Shown here in pieces: positions 1 to 8,460 of a DNA stretch of 64,000 nucleotides (the first letter of the stretch is position 1; every line of letters starts with the position of its first letter). Made by a program: the position numbers and the translations under genes. This DNA is from Mucilaginibacter psychrotolerans (lineage in GTDB: Bacteria > Bacteroidota > Bacteroidia > Sphingobacteriales > Sphingobacteriaceae): NCBI RefSeq assembly GCF_004519315.1, contig NZ_SOZE01000014.1:1-64000 (forward strand), given 5' to 3'. Under the pieces are notes generated by a model. It saw only the letters and a program-made list of their open reading frames with translations, was not told the origin of the DNA and did not search any database.

Positions 1-2
1 AC

Positions 3-104
3 CGGTTCAACAGGCTTAAGTATCCTGACAATATGTTTCATAACCTTGTCAAGACGATGATTGCGGCCGGACCAATATTTCTGCAAAAATCATGGGTTGC
101 TTAA
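3..104 (+). CDS. C-terminal fragment of an unidentified protein (truncated by window edge)
   Basis: An open frame runs in from the left edge and stops at TAA 102-104, giving about 33 residues that end in KSWVA. It contains a plausible amphipathic stretch and no internal stop. The piece is too short to assign to a family. It is called coding because the other two frames close quickly and the downstream sequence changes abruptly into repeat-rich spacer after the stop. Confidence 0.4.
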   Translation, partial: RFNRLKYPDNMFHNLVKTMIAAGPIFLQKSWVA

Positions 105-119
105 ACGCCTTATTCTATA

Positions 120-245
120 AACACGAATTCTACTAATTGAGACGAATTCTGCTAATTTTTAGAAAACGAGTTTTTAGCTGCGGAAGTGGGTTACGATTAC
201 AAACTTGTTTTGTGCCAATTGAGCGTAATTCGAGGAATTCGTGTT
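120..245. repeat. Interspersed inverted-repeat element with EcoRI-like core
   Basis: Perfect 11-bp inverted arms lie at 120-130 (AACACGAATTC) and 235-245. Inside the left half, a 16-nt unit (ACGAATTCTACTAATT) at 122-137 is repeated almost at once with one change. The element fills most of the gap between the left-edge gene fragment and the next small ORF. The layout resembles the short non-coding repeats common in Bacteroidetes genomes. No protein is visible in it. Confidence 0.55.
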
Positions 246-388
246 CACTCAATAAAAATCTCAGTGCACCTCTACATAATCCTGCTCCTCTCCCCTGAAA
301 TGGATGTTAACTTAATCATAACACAAACAACACGTTAAGCACACATGGTTGCCTTACCTTGCTAATATAAAAATTAAAGCAAAGCATT

Positions 389-478
389 ATGAAACTCTTT
401 AGCAAACTCACCGGCTTTATCAACGATATACGCGAATACCTTTTCCTGAAAAGCATGCGTTCATCGTTCAAGCATTAA
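389..478 (+). CDS. Possible 29-residue basic small protein
   Basis: A short ATG-to-TAA frame begins MKLFSKLTGFIND and is rich in Lys, Phe and Leu, with an amphipathic look. It lies alone between the repeat at 120-245 and the palindrome at 483-499. I do not recognise it. Nothing beyond its composition and the clean start and stop supports translation, so it could equally be chance. Confidence 0.25.
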   Translation: MKLFSKLTGFINDIREYLFLKSMRSSFKH

Positions 479-482
479 TTTT

Positions 483-499
483 TACGAAAGCGTTTCGTA
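483..499. promoter_or_regulatory. Palindromic operator candidate upstream of the GH1 gene (LacI-like)
   Basis: A 17-bp palindrome has arms TACGAAA and TTTCGTA around a GCG centre, about 46 bp before the beta-glucosidase start. Arms of the GAAA/TTTC type around a CG-containing centre are typical of LacI/GalR-family sugar regulators. The assignment to that family is inference. No LacI-type gene is present in this window. Confidence 0.5.
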
Positions 500-545
500 T
501 ATACAATTATAATGTACATTTTGGGCATTGTACAAGCTCAAATTA

Positions 546-1898
546 ATGGCATCTGAACGTTCTGTAATTCAACTCGATAAAAAACAATTCGGCCCGGATT
601 TTGCCTGGGGTGTTTCTACTGCTGCACTTCAAACAGAAGGATCCTGCGATGCTGATGGCAAAGGTGTATCTATCTGGGATACTTTTACCGCCAAAAAAGG
701 TAAGATACTCAATGGTGATACGCATACACAAGCATGCGATTTTTACCTCAACTACCGCCAGGATATCGACCTGGTAAAAAAGTTAAACATACCCAACTTC
801 AGGTTCTCTATTGCGTGGTCGCGCATATTGCCGCAAGGTACAGGCGAAGTAAACCAGGCCGGGATAGACCACTACCATAACGTTATTGATTATTGCCTGC
901 AACAAGGCGTTGAACCCTGGCTAACCATTTACCATTGGGACTTGCCCCAGGCGCTGGAAGATAAAGGCGGCTGGACCAACCGCGACATCATTGGTTGGTT
1001 TACCAACTTTGTGCAGATTTGCGCAGATGCCTTTGGCAGCCGGGTGAAAAACTGGATGGTGATGAACGAGCCGGCGGTATTTACAGGCGCAGGTTACTTT
1101 TTGGGCATACATGCTCCCGGGCGGATGGGGCTACGCAACTTTTTGCCTGCGGTACATCATGTGGTGCTTAGCCTGGTGGCGGGTGCCAAAACGCTAAGGA
1201 AAGCTTTGCCACATGCGCATATGGGTACCACTTTCTCTTGCTCATATATCGAACCATATTCTGATAAACCGCGCGATGTTGCTGCCGCAAAGCGTGCCGA
1301 TGCGCTAATCAACCGCTTGTTTTTAGAGCCCATATTAGGCCTTGGCTATCCTACGGAGGTTTCGGCTTTGAAAGGTATTCAAAAGTATTTCAAACCCGGC
1401 GATGAGGACAACCTGCATTACGATTTTGATTTTATAGGCTTGCAGAATTATACCCGCGAAATTGTAAAATATTCCTTTTTTACGCCATACATTGGCGCCC
1501 GGCTGGTTAAGGCTGAGAACCGTAAGGTGGAGCTCACTGCTATGAAATGGGAGGTACACCCGCCTGCTATTTACCAGATGATTCATAAATTCAACAGCTA
1601 CCCGCAGGTTAAGAAGATCATTGTTACCGAAAACGGGGCGGCTTTCCCTGATATTGTAGAGGGCGATGCTGTGCACGATCCGAAACGCGTAAATTATCTG
1701 CAAACGCATCTGCAACAGGTGCTAAAGGCAAAGCAGGAAGGTTGCCGGCTGGAAGGTTATTTTGTGTGGACGCTAACCGATAATTTTGAATGGGCAGAGG
1801 GGTATCATCCAAGGTTTGGGCTGATACATGTTGATTTTGTTACGCAAAAACGTATTGTAAAAGCCTCAGGCCACTGGTACGCTAACTTTTTGAGGTGA
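546..1898 (+). CDS. GH1 family beta-glucosidase
   Basis: A 450-residue glycoside hydrolase family 1 enzyme, the usual length for this family, which hydrolyses beta-linked glucosides or galactosides with retention. The acid/base Glu175 is in the MNEP motif and the nucleophile Glu362 is in VTENG. The N-terminal FAWGVSTAALQTEG block and the C-terminal DNFEWAEGY block that shape the sugar subsite are also present. No signal peptide is visible, so it probably acts in the cytoplasm on imported disaccharides. The ATG at 546 was chosen over a TTG at 528 because family proteins begin just before the FAWG block. Its last 33 bp overlap the convergent histidine kinase gene. The upstream palindrome suggests sugar-responsive control. 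Confidence 0.93.
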   Translation: MASERSVIQLDKKQFGPDFAWGVSTAALQTEGSCDADGKGVSIWDTFTAKKGKILNGDTHTQACDFYLNYRQDIDLVKKLNIPNFRFSIAWSRILPQGTGEVNQAGIDHYHNVIDYCLQQGVEPWLTIYHWDLPQALEDKGGWTNRDIIGWFTNFVQICADAFGSRVKNWMVMNEPAVFTGAGYFLGIHAPGRMGLRNFLPAVHHVVLSLVAGAKTLRKALPHAHMGTTFSCSYIEPYSDKPRDVAAAKRADALINRLFLEPILGLGYPTEVSALKGIQKYFKPGDEDNLHYDFDFIGLQNYTREIVKYSFFTPYIGARLVKAENRKVELTAMKWEVHPPAIYQMIHKFNSYPQVKKIIVTENGAAFPDIVEGDAVHDPKRVNYLQTHLQQVLKAKQEGCRLEGYFVWTLTDNFEWAEGYHPRFGLIHVDFVTQKRIVKASGHWYANFLR

Positions 1899-4007
1899 GC
1901 TGCTTGCGATATCTGACGGCTGCACAGGCAGGCTTACAAAGAATGTAGTACCGCGGCCATCGCTGCTCTCGAACCATATTTTGCCATGGTGCTTCTCTAC
2001 AATTTGCCTGCATATAGATAAGCCCAAACCAAAGGATTTCTCCCCATCGGTACCAGGCCGTTGCGCGCTGGTGAACATATTGAATACTTCGTTCCGCAAT
2101 TTTTCCGGGATGCCAATACCGTTATCTTTTACGGAAATCACCACCGAATCATCACAGTTGGCCACTTTTACCGCAATGGTTTCGCCCGTTGGACTAAATT
2201 TGATGGCGTTACTGATCAGGTTGCTGATAACACGCCATATTTTTTCGCGGCTTACCATTAGCTCCTGTTGCTTATCGGGTGTTTCTAATAATACTTTCTG
2301 ACCTTTTTCGGCGGCCTTAAAACGCAGTAGCTCCACGCTGTTGTTTACCAGTGAGTTTATCTCTACGGGTTCCAGATTAAGCTTCACCGATTGCATGTTG
2401 GTTGCCTCCAGTATCTCGTTGATGAGTTCCAGCGAATTTACTGATGTTTCTCTTACCAGGTTTATCAGTTCCTTTTGTTCTTCGGTATAATCGTCCTCGG
2501 CCATCATGCCAGTTAGCGAGGCTATGCCGCCAATAGGGTTGCGCAAATCGTGCGCAACAGTGCGCAGTATGCGGTCTTTCTCCTTGCTGCTGTTGTTGAG
2601 TTCGGTAAGCGTGTTTTCCAGCACATGGTTCTGCTCGTTTATTTGCTGGTTCAGGATGTTTACGGTGAGCACATCTTTCTTTGATCGCCGCCAGTTGCGG
2701 AATACCAAAAACATAATGATTGCTGTAAGTACGGCCACCAGCGTAACAGCATAAATATAAATTACCTGCAACTTGTTGTCGTTACTTAACAGATCTATTT
2801 CGTGCTGTTTCTCGTAATTGGCCAGCTGCTGGTTTATATCGCTTTCCATTAGCAGGCTCGCTGTCTTAGCTATTGAATCTTTAAGGAAGTTATAGCGTTG
2901 TATATGGCTTATAGCCTGGCTTAAGTCATTCTTTTTTTGATAGTAGTTTCCTATCAGGCGGTTGTAATCTGCTTCAGCATCGGGGTTTTTAGTAGTATCG
3001 AGCTGGCTGCGCAAATCATGCAGCAGCAAGGCAAGAGAATCAGTTTGATTTGCCTTTAGGTATAAATTACCCAGTTTTACTTCTGAGAATTGGGCATCTC
3101 TGTTATCGAAACCAGGCTGCAGGTTTATGGCGATGCTTTTTTTAAGTAACGCAATGGCTTGCTGGTCCTGGTTGTTCTGTATGTAAACCTCTGCTTTGTT
3201 GCCATAAGCCACACCTCGCGCCATATCGATATGTAATTTCTTGTCGGGGAAATTTAAGGCGTTTTCGCCAATATACTTCAAGGCTTTATCGAAATAAACT
3301 ATTGCGGTATCATTCTCGTTATTGTGCCGATAGCTGAGGCCGATGTTATCTAATAGCTCCTGGCGGCGGTAAAAACTCACAAAATCTTTATTGAGCGTGT
3401 AGCTATCAACACTGCTTTGCCTGTAACTGTCTTTAAAGTAATTTGCAGCTAGCTTGTATTGCGCCTTTTGATACATGATCATACCCATGCGATAGGTATA
3501 ATCTGCCTGGGCGGCGGTATTGAGGTAGCTTTTGCCGGTAATGTAGCCTTCGTAGTAGGCCTGATAAGCATCATTGAATTGCTTCAGTTCAAAATAGGCA
3601 TCGCCAAGGGCAAAATTAGCTTCGGGATAATTGGTTGAATACTGCTTGGGCGTAACGCTCTTTTTGGCTAAAGCAATCATGCTATCGGCATATAGCAGGC
3701 TGGTTTTATAATCGTGTACCAGTTTTTGATAGTGCACGTAGTGGAACGCGTAAAAACGGAATTTATCGTTGATGGTGGCATTGGGCAGTTTGCGGAATGC
3801 CGAATCCATATAATGCACGGCCGCTGCGCTGTTGTTAAGTCCCCAAATTTTATCAGCCTGTTTCTGTATAGTTAAGTATTCTTCAGAATAGTTGCCGGTA
3901 TCGGTAGTTTTTTTTTGCCCGCAAGCCGAAATTATAGGCAATAGCAAGCAAAGCCACCAGTGCGATCTTGATAATTTGCTGCCTGAAGAATGAATTCGGT
4001 GCATCAA
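1866..4007 (-). CDS. TPR-containing membrane sensor histidine kinase (lipoprotein-type N terminus)
   Basis: A 713-residue sensor kinase. The N terminus carries a lipoprotein signal with lipobox ISAC (Cys29), followed by about 350 residues of helical TPR-like repeats. A transmembrane helix lies near residues 414-436, then a coiled coil and the HisKA domain with phospho-acceptor His486 in VAHDLRNP. The ATPase domain shows the N box (NLISNAIKF), the G1 box (DNGIGIPE) and the G2 box (GLGLSICRQ). This is a typical Bacteroidetes layout in which TPRs outside the inner membrane sense an unknown signal. No response regulator lies next to it. It converges on the GH1 gene with a 33-bp overlap. Confidence 0.9.
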   Translation of the reverse strand: MMHRIHSSGSKLSRSHWWLCLLLPIISACGQKKTTDTGNYSEEYLTIQKQADKIWGLNNSAAAVHYMDSAFRKLPNATINDKFRFYAFHYVHYQKLVHDYKTSLLYADSMIALAKKSVTPKQYSTNYPEANFALGDAYFELKQFNDAYQAYYEGYITGKSYLNTAAQADYTYRMGMIMYQKAQYKLAANYFKDSYRQSSVDSYTLNKDFVSFYRRQELLDNIGLSYRHNNENDTAIVYFDKALKYIGENALNFPDKKLHIDMARGVAYGNKAEVYIQNNQDQQAIALLKKSIAINLQPGFDNRDAQFSEVKLGNLYLKANQTDSLALLLHDLRSQLDTTKNPDAEADYNRLIGNYYQKKNDLSQAISHIQRYNFLKDSIAKTASLLMESDINQQLANYEKQHEIDLLSNDNKLQVIYIYAVTLVAVLTAIIMFLVFRNWRRSKKDVLTVNILNQQINEQNHVLENTLTELNNSSKEKDRILRTVAHDLRNPIGGIASLTGMMAEDDYTEEQKELINLVRETSVNSLELINEILEATNMQSVKLNLEPVEINSLVNNSVELLRFKAAEKGQKVLLETPDKQQELMVSREKIWRVISNLISNAIKFSPTGETIAVKVANCDDSVVISVKDNGIGIPEKLRNEVFNMFTSAQRPGTDGEKSFGLGLSICRQIVEKHHGKIWFESSDGRGTTFFVSLPVQPSDIASSSPQKVSVPVA

Positions 4008-4085
4008 TATTTGGGGAAGATTAAAACTCCGACAACAAATATAATATTCGCGTAAACATTTAAGCTATAAAGAAACCTTATTTTA

Positions 4086-5267
4086 TCAACTAAATGCGTT
4101 CTCGCCGGTAATGTCCATACCCGTTATCAATAAGTGTATGTCGTGCGTGCCTTCATACGTAATTACCGACTCAAGGTTCATCATATGGCGCATTATTGGG
4201 TATTCGCCTGTAATACCCATACCACCAAGCATTTGCCTTGCTTCGCGGGCAATGGTTATTGCTGTTTCTACACTGTTACGCTTAGCCATAGATATTTGCG
4301 CAGGCGTAGCGCGGCCCTCATTTTTTAAAGTTGCCAGCCGCCAAACCAATAATTGCCCTTTGGTTATTTCGGTTATCATTTCGGCAAGTTTTTTCTGCTG
4401 AAGCTGAAAACCGGCTATCGGCCTGCCAAATTGTACACGTTCTTTAGCATAGCGCAAGGCAGTATCGTAACAATCCATCGCAGCGCCCAGTGCGCCCCAG
4501 GCAATGCCGTAACGCGCCTGGTTTAAGCAACCCAGTGGCCCCTTTAAGCCGCTTACATTGGGCAACAGGTTCTCTTTAGGCACTTTTACGTTGTCGAACA
4601 CCAGCTCGCCTGTGGCAGATGCACGCAGGCTCCATTTGTTGTGGGTTTCAGGAGTGCTGAAGCCTTCCATTCCCCTTTCTACAATCAGGCCACGTATCTT
4701 ACCTTCCTCGTCCTTTGCCCATACAATAGCAATATCGGCAAAAGGAGAGTTAGATATCCACATTTTGGCGCCATTGAGCAGGTAATGGTCGCCCTTGTCT
4801 TTTATATTGGTGGTCATGCCGCCCGGGTTGCTGCCGTGGTCAGGCTCGGTTAAACCAAAGCATCCCATCAGTTCACCTGATGCCAGTTTGGGTAGGTATT
4901 TGTGTTTTTGTTCTTCGGAACCGTAGGCGTTGATGGGGTACATGACCAACGAACCTTGTACCGATGCGGTGGAGCGTATGCCCGAGTCGCCGCGTTCTAT
5001 CTCCTGCATAATAATGCCGTAAGCCATGTAATCAAGCCCCAAGCCGCCGTACTCCACCGGGATGGTTGGGCCGAATGCGCCGACCTCTGCCAGGCCTTTC
5101 AAAAGCTGTTTAGGGAACTCGGCCCTTTGGGCATAATCCTCTATTATTGGGCTTACTTCTTTCTTCACCCAATCGCGCACACTTTGGCGAATAAGTTTAT
5201 GCTCTTCTGATAAAAATTCGTCTATCTGGTAGTAGTCGGGTGCTTCGTACAGGTCGGTTTTAGCCAT
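4086..5267 (-). CDS. Acyl-CoA dehydrogenase, glutaryl-CoA dehydrogenase-like
   Basis: A flavoprotein of 393 residues, close to the usual acyl-CoA dehydrogenase length. The FAD-contact block GCFGLTEPDHGSNPGG, the RYGIAWG helix and a C-terminal YEGTHDIH motif are present. The Glu of that motif is the catalytic base position in the glutaryl-CoA dehydrogenase branch, and the overall pattern (RSTASVQGSLVM, RHMMNLESV) fits that branch best. It would link lysine/tryptophan breakdown to crotonyl-CoA, but the exact substrate is inferred. The ATG at 5267 is preferred. The longer frame starts with a TTG at 5289-5291 that is part of a TATATTTG -7-like element (5289-5296). Confidence 0.88.
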   Translation of the reverse strand: MAKTDLYEAPDYYQIDEFLSEEHKLIRQSVRDWVKKEVSPIIEDYAQRAEFPKQLLKGLAEVGAFGPTIPVEYGGLGLDYMAYGIIMQEIERGDSGIRSTASVQGSLVMYPINAYGSEEQKHKYLPKLASGELMGCFGLTEPDHGSNPGGMTTNIKDKGDHYLLNGAKMWISNSPFADIAIVWAKDEEGKIRGLIVERGMEGFSTPETHNKWSLRASATGELVFDNVKVPKENLLPNVSGLKGPLGCLNQARYGIAWGALGAAMDCYDTALRYAKERVQFGRPIAGFQLQQKKLAEMITEITKGQLLVWRLATLKNEGRATPAQISMAKRNSVETAITIAREARQMLGGMGITGEYPIMRHMMNLESVITYEGTHDIHLLITGMDITGENAFS

Positions 5268-5288
5268 GGTGTTATCATATTGGTTGTT

Positions 5289-5296
5289 CAAATATA
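5289..5296 (-). promoter_or_regulatory. -7 promoter element of the acyl-CoA dehydrogenase gene
   Basis: On the minus strand the sequence TATATTTG matches the Bacteroidetes TAnnTTTG -7 consensus and lies 21 bp before the chosen ATG at 5267. A convincing -33 TTTG at the usual spacing was not found: the nearest is 26 bp away. Only half of the promoter is therefore supported. Confidence 0.4.
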
Positions 5297-5470
5297 AACA
5301 CGATTTAGCGATTAAAGGATTTCAAAATCGTTGTTTTTGATAGAATGGAGGCACTTTTTAACGAAAAGTAGGTTTAAACGATTTAAACATAGATTTTAAT
5401 GGTGAAGTTTTTTTACAGGATTAATGGATGGCGGGATTAAACAGGATTTAAAAGCGTAGATTATTGTTTG

Positions 5471-5597
5471 TCTCGCAAAGGCGCGAAGGCGCAAAGAAAG
5501 AAAAAGCACGAATTTAAGCTTAACCATTGGCGGAAATCTTAACGAATATGATAATACCTATCCTTAAAAACCTTTGCGGCTTGGCGCCTTTGCGAGA
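5471..5597. repeat. Inverted-repeat element in the acyl-CoA dehydrogenase / folB gap
   Basis: Perfect 14-bp arms TCTCGCAAAGGCGC (5471-5484) and its reverse complement (5584-5597) enclose about 100 bp. The left arm continues with a partial direct copy (GCGAAGGCGCAAAG). The 395-bp gap from 5268 to 5662 holds no credible gene and is mainly this element plus AT-rich sequence. A TACTTTTG at 5651-5658 just before folB resembles a -7 element. Confidence 0.55.
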
Positions 5598-5662
5598 AAT
5601 AATCTCCCCCTGCACTTTTGTATTAAACTAATTTTTGTCAAATAATCCACTACTTTTGGCTT

Positions 5663-6040
5663 ATGGTAAAAGTGGCTTTACAGGGTGCGGAATTTTTTGC
5701 ATACCATGGATTTTACGCGGAAGAGCAATTATTAGGTACCCGTTTCGTGGTAGATATTGAGGTGGTGTTTGAGAATGCATACGACTTTAACGATGATAAA
5801 ATTGCCAATACGGTTAACTACGAAGAACTATATCAGATTGCTAAAATCGAAATGCAGCATACCCGTAAACTCATCGAAACCGTTGCGCAGGGTGTTATTG
5901 ATGGTATTGCTGCTAAATATCCTTACGTAAGGTTGGCCTCGGTAACTATTAAAAAAGCACATCCGCCACTGGGCGGCCCCGTGCAGCATTCGGTAGTAAG
6001 TATCAGTTACAATAAAGATAAAGTAAAGCATGGCCTTTAA
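5663..6040 (+). CDS. folB: Dihydroneopterin aldolase
   Basis: A 125-residue FolB-type enzyme that cleaves 7,8-dihydroneopterin to 6-hydroxymethyl-dihydropterin in cytoplasmic folate synthesis. The N-terminal block FFAYHGFYAEEQLLG and the C-terminal IKKAHPPLGGP block, which contains the catalytic Lys, are both present. The length is standard for this octameric T-fold family. The gene overlaps the following FAD-linked oxidase by 11 bp in another frame, so the two are probably co-transcribed and translationally coupled. Confidence 0.92.
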   Translation: MVKVALQGAEFFAYHGFYAEEQLLGTRFVVDIEVVFENAYDFNDDKIANTVNYEELYQIAKIEMQHTRKLIETVAQGVIDGIAAKYPYVRLASVTIKKAHPPLGGPVQHSVVSISYNKDKVKHGL

Positions 6041-7427
6041 TAAGATAACCGCGGAGTTGCTTTCCGCTATAACCGAAATTGTTGGTGCCGATGCTGTTTT
6101 GAACAATGACGCAGCCATAGCAGATTACAGCCACGATGAAACAGAGGATCTGGTATATTACCCGGAAGTTGTGGCCAAACCAAAAGATACGCAGCAGGTG
6201 GCCGCGTTAATGAAATTTTGCAATGAAAACCTTATCCCGGTTACCCCACGAGGAGCAGGAACAGGCCTGGCAGGTGGCGCGCTGGCTATTAATGGCGGCC
6301 TGATGATATCTATGGAGCGCTTTAACCAGATTTTGGAAATAGACGAGCAAAACCTACAGGCTACTGTTGAGCCGGGCGTTATTACCGAAATATTCATGAA
6401 TGCCGTTGCCGAGAAAGGCCTGCTTTACCCGGTTGATCCGGCCAGCAAAGGTAGCTGCTTTATAGGCGGCAACGTGGCCAATTGTAGCGGCGGCCCCAGG
6501 GTGGTTAAATACGGCACCATCCGCGAGTATGTACTGAATATGGAGGCCGTGCTGCCCAACGGCGAAATCATTTGGACGGGTGCAAATACGCTTAAGTATG
6601 CCTCCGGTTATAACTTAACCCAATTGCTTATTGGCAGCGAGGGTACGTTGGCCATTGTTACCAAGATAGTAGTGAAACTGATACCCCGGCCAACGCTGGA
6701 CGTGCTGATGCTGGCTTCGTTTAAGACCAATGAGGATGCCTGCGCGGCTGTGTCGGCGATTTTCAGGGCGGGGGTGGTGCCTTCTGCGCTGGAGTTTATG
6801 GAGCGGAAGGGCATAGAGTGGGTGATAGAACACGACGGCCTGGCTTTCGACCTGCAGGATGGGGCAGAAGCCTTTTTGTTGATAGAAGCCGACGGTACCA
6901 ATCAGGATGTGATATTTGCCGATTGCGAAAAGATAAACGAAGTTTTAGAGGCCCATAACTGCCGCGACGTACTCTTTGCCGACACCTCGGCACAGAAAGA
7001 GGAGCTATGGCGCATACGCCGTACCATGGCGGTATCCGTGAAATCGAATTCTGTTTATAAGGAAGAAGATACCGTAGTGCCCCGGGCGGCTTTGCCTAAG
7101 CTGATTAATGGCATTAAGGAAATTGGCAGCAGGTATGGTTTTTCGTCGGTTTGCTACGGCCATTGTGGCGACGGTAATCTGCACGTAAATATTATCAAAG
7201 CCGGCATGAGCGATGAGGACTGGAATAACAAATTAAAAGCCGGTATAACCGAAATTTTTGAATTAACCGTTAACCTTGGCGGCACCATCTCCGGCGAACA
7301 TGGGATAGGGGTGGTGCAAAAAGAATTTATGCCGCTGAAATACACGCCAATGCATTTCGCTTTGTGGAAAGGGATAAAAGCAGTATTCGATCCAAATGGG
7401 ATTTTGAATCCCGGCAAAATATTTTAG
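6030..7427 (+). CDS. FAD-linked oxidase, GlcD / D-2-hydroxyacid dehydrogenase type
   Basis: A 465-residue flavoprotein of the vanillyl-alcohol-oxidase fold. The N-terminal half has the PCMH-type FAD domain with PRGAGTGLAGGAL, the TVEPGV strand and the NCSGGPRVVKYG loop. The C-terminal half carries the FAD-oxidase cap with YGHCGDGNLHVNI and the SGEHGIG signature of the glycolate oxidase GlcD / D-lactate dehydrogenase branch. It oxidises a 2-hydroxy acid such as D-lactate, glycolate or D-2-hydroxyglutarate, but the sequence does not settle which. No GlcE or GlcF partner is adjacent, which favours a single-subunit enzyme. It overlaps folB by 11 bp. Confidence 0.88.
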   Translation: MAFNKITAELLSAITEIVGADAVLNNDAAIADYSHDETEDLVYYPEVVAKPKDTQQVAALMKFCNENLIPVTPRGAGTGLAGGALAINGGLMISMERFNQILEIDEQNLQATVEPGVITEIFMNAVAEKGLLYPVDPASKGSCFIGGNVANCSGGPRVVKYGTIREYVLNMEAVLPNGEIIWTGANTLKYASGYNLTQLLIGSEGTLAIVTKIVVKLIPRPTLDVLMLASFKTNEDACAAVSAIFRAGVVPSALEFMERKGIEWVIEHDGLAFDLQDGAEAFLLIEADGTNQDVIFADCEKINEVLEAHNCRDVLFADTSAQKEELWRIRRTMAVSVKSNSVYKEEDTVVPRAALPKLINGIKEIGSRYGFSSVCYGHCGDGNLHVNIIKAGMSDEDWNNKLKAGITEIFELTVNLGGTISGEHGIGVVQKEFMPLKYTPMHFALWKGIKAVFDPNGILNPGKIF

Positions 7428-7462
7428 ATGTGCAGATTTTAGATTTCAGATGTGCAGATGAA
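7428..7462. repeat. GATGTGCAGAT short repeats directly after a stop codon
   Basis: Immediately after the TAG of the flavin oxidase gene, GATGTGCAGAT appears twice with TTTCAGATG between. The same motif recurs directly after the AsnC-family gene stop near 40752-40790. It looks like a small dispersed repeat tied to gene 3' ends. No stem of terminator strength is apparent. Confidence 0.45.
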
Positions 7463-7489
7463 TAATTATCGGCTAAGCCTGAATAGCTA

Positions 7490-7975
7490 TTAAGTGGAAG
7501 GCAATATTTCGAGGATTTCAGCTTCCCCAATTTGTAGCCCGGCTTCGTGTATCCACCATTTTCGGCCGACATTTATATAATGGTCAAATCTTTGGTTTAA
7601 TATGAACCGAACAATAACTTCTTTCTCATCGGCCGGCATAAATAAATTGTAGCCTTCAAAAACGATTTCGCCGATATAGGTCTGCAAAAGACGGCCATTT
7701 AAATATTCAAACACATGATTTGGCCGGTACCCACTGCTGAATCCGGTTTTTCTACCGCCCTCTTCAGTGCTTTTAAGTTTTAACATTGCCCGAACGCACA
7801 ATAGGTCTCTCAGATTTTTATATTCTAAGTCTTGATAGCTAGCGTTTTTGTATTTGTTGTAAGCAATGAAGTCAATCACTTTCTCTTCACTGTTATCAAG
7901 CCACCTTTTATAGATAAGTTTTTCATTTATATGTAAATGCAATACATTATCCACTATTTCTTTTGATAGAAGCAT
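7490..7975 (-). CDS. Free-standing EF-Tu domain III-like beta-barrel protein
   Basis: A 161-residue protein. The C-terminal 95 residues follow the pattern of the third domain of translation factor EF-Tu: TEEGGRKTGFSSGYRPNHVF, then GEIVF, then a MPADEKEVIVRF stretch, and a final GRKWWIHEAGLQIGEAEIL. In EF-Tu the matching blocks are EGGRHTPFF, GYRP, MPGD and REGGRTVGAGVV. There is no GTPase domain. The N-terminal 60 residues are charged and unrecognised. It starts 5 bp after the thioesterase gene ends, so the two form an operon. The function is unknown; binding to tRNA, EF-Ts or another translation partner is only a guess. Confidence 0.75.
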   Translation of the reverse strand: MLLSKEIVDNVLHLHINEKLIYKRWLDNSEEKVIDFIAYNKYKNASYQDLEYKNLRDLLCVRAMLKLKSTEEGGRKTGFSSGYRPNHVFEYLNGRLLQTYIGEIVFEGYNLFMPADEKEVIVRFILNQRFDHYINVGRKWWIHEAGLQIGEAEILEILPST

Positions 7976-7980
7976 TGGTC

Positions 7981-8427
7981 TTAATTCGTGTTCAATATCA
8001 GCCTCGGCTCGTCATAATCAATCATCTTCTGCCGGCCCTCCCGTGGTATGGAGGTAGATTTCCCCGCCGTATAATCATAACTGATGCACACCGTTTTGCA
8101 GGTGGTGCAAATTTCTTCGCCTTTTTCGGTGTGTTTGGTCAATACATGCATCACATCAAAGCTGCTGTTGCCTATGCGGGTTACGCGTACGTAGCAAACC
8201 AGCTTGTCATCTATGGTAACGGGTTTGAGATAATTGATCTCCGACCGGCCAACAATTATCCAGGTTTCCTTTAAATTCCAGTGGGCAACATCGCGCCAGT
8301 AGTTAAAACGGGCCACCTCAAAATAGGTAAGGTACACGGCATTGTTGACGTGCCCCACGCTGTCGATGTCCGAGAAGCGGATAGCTATATCGGTTTTGTA
8401 CTTGTAATCGGTTAGTTTTTCAGCCAT
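7981..8427 (-). CDS. Acyl-CoA thioesterase, 4HBT hotdog family
   Basis: A 148-residue hotdog-fold protein with the 4-hydroxybenzoyl-CoA thioesterase signature RFSDIDSVGHVNNAVYLTYF, in which the Asp and the HVNN turn form the active site. The family hydrolyses acyl-CoA thioesters in the cytoplasm; the chain-length preference cannot be read from the sequence. It lies upstream of the EF-Tu domain III-like gene (5-bp gap) and downstream of a small membrane protein gene (33-bp gap) on the same strand. Confidence 0.85.
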   Translation of the reverse strand: MAEKLTDYKYKTDIAIRFSDIDSVGHVNNAVYLTYFEVARFNYWRDVAHWNLKETWIIVGRSEINYLKPVTIDDKLVCYVRVTRIGNSSFDVMHVLTKHTEKGEEICTTCKTVCISYDYTAGKSTSIPREGRQKMIDYDEPRLILNTN

Positions 8428-8460
8428 TATTAGTGGTTTGCTCTTCTTCTTATTTGTTAT

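Noticed and set aside
5268..5291. Upstream TTG start of the acyl-CoA dehydrogenase
   Set aside because: The TTG is part of the TATATTTG promoter box, and the downstream ATG gives the family N terminus.
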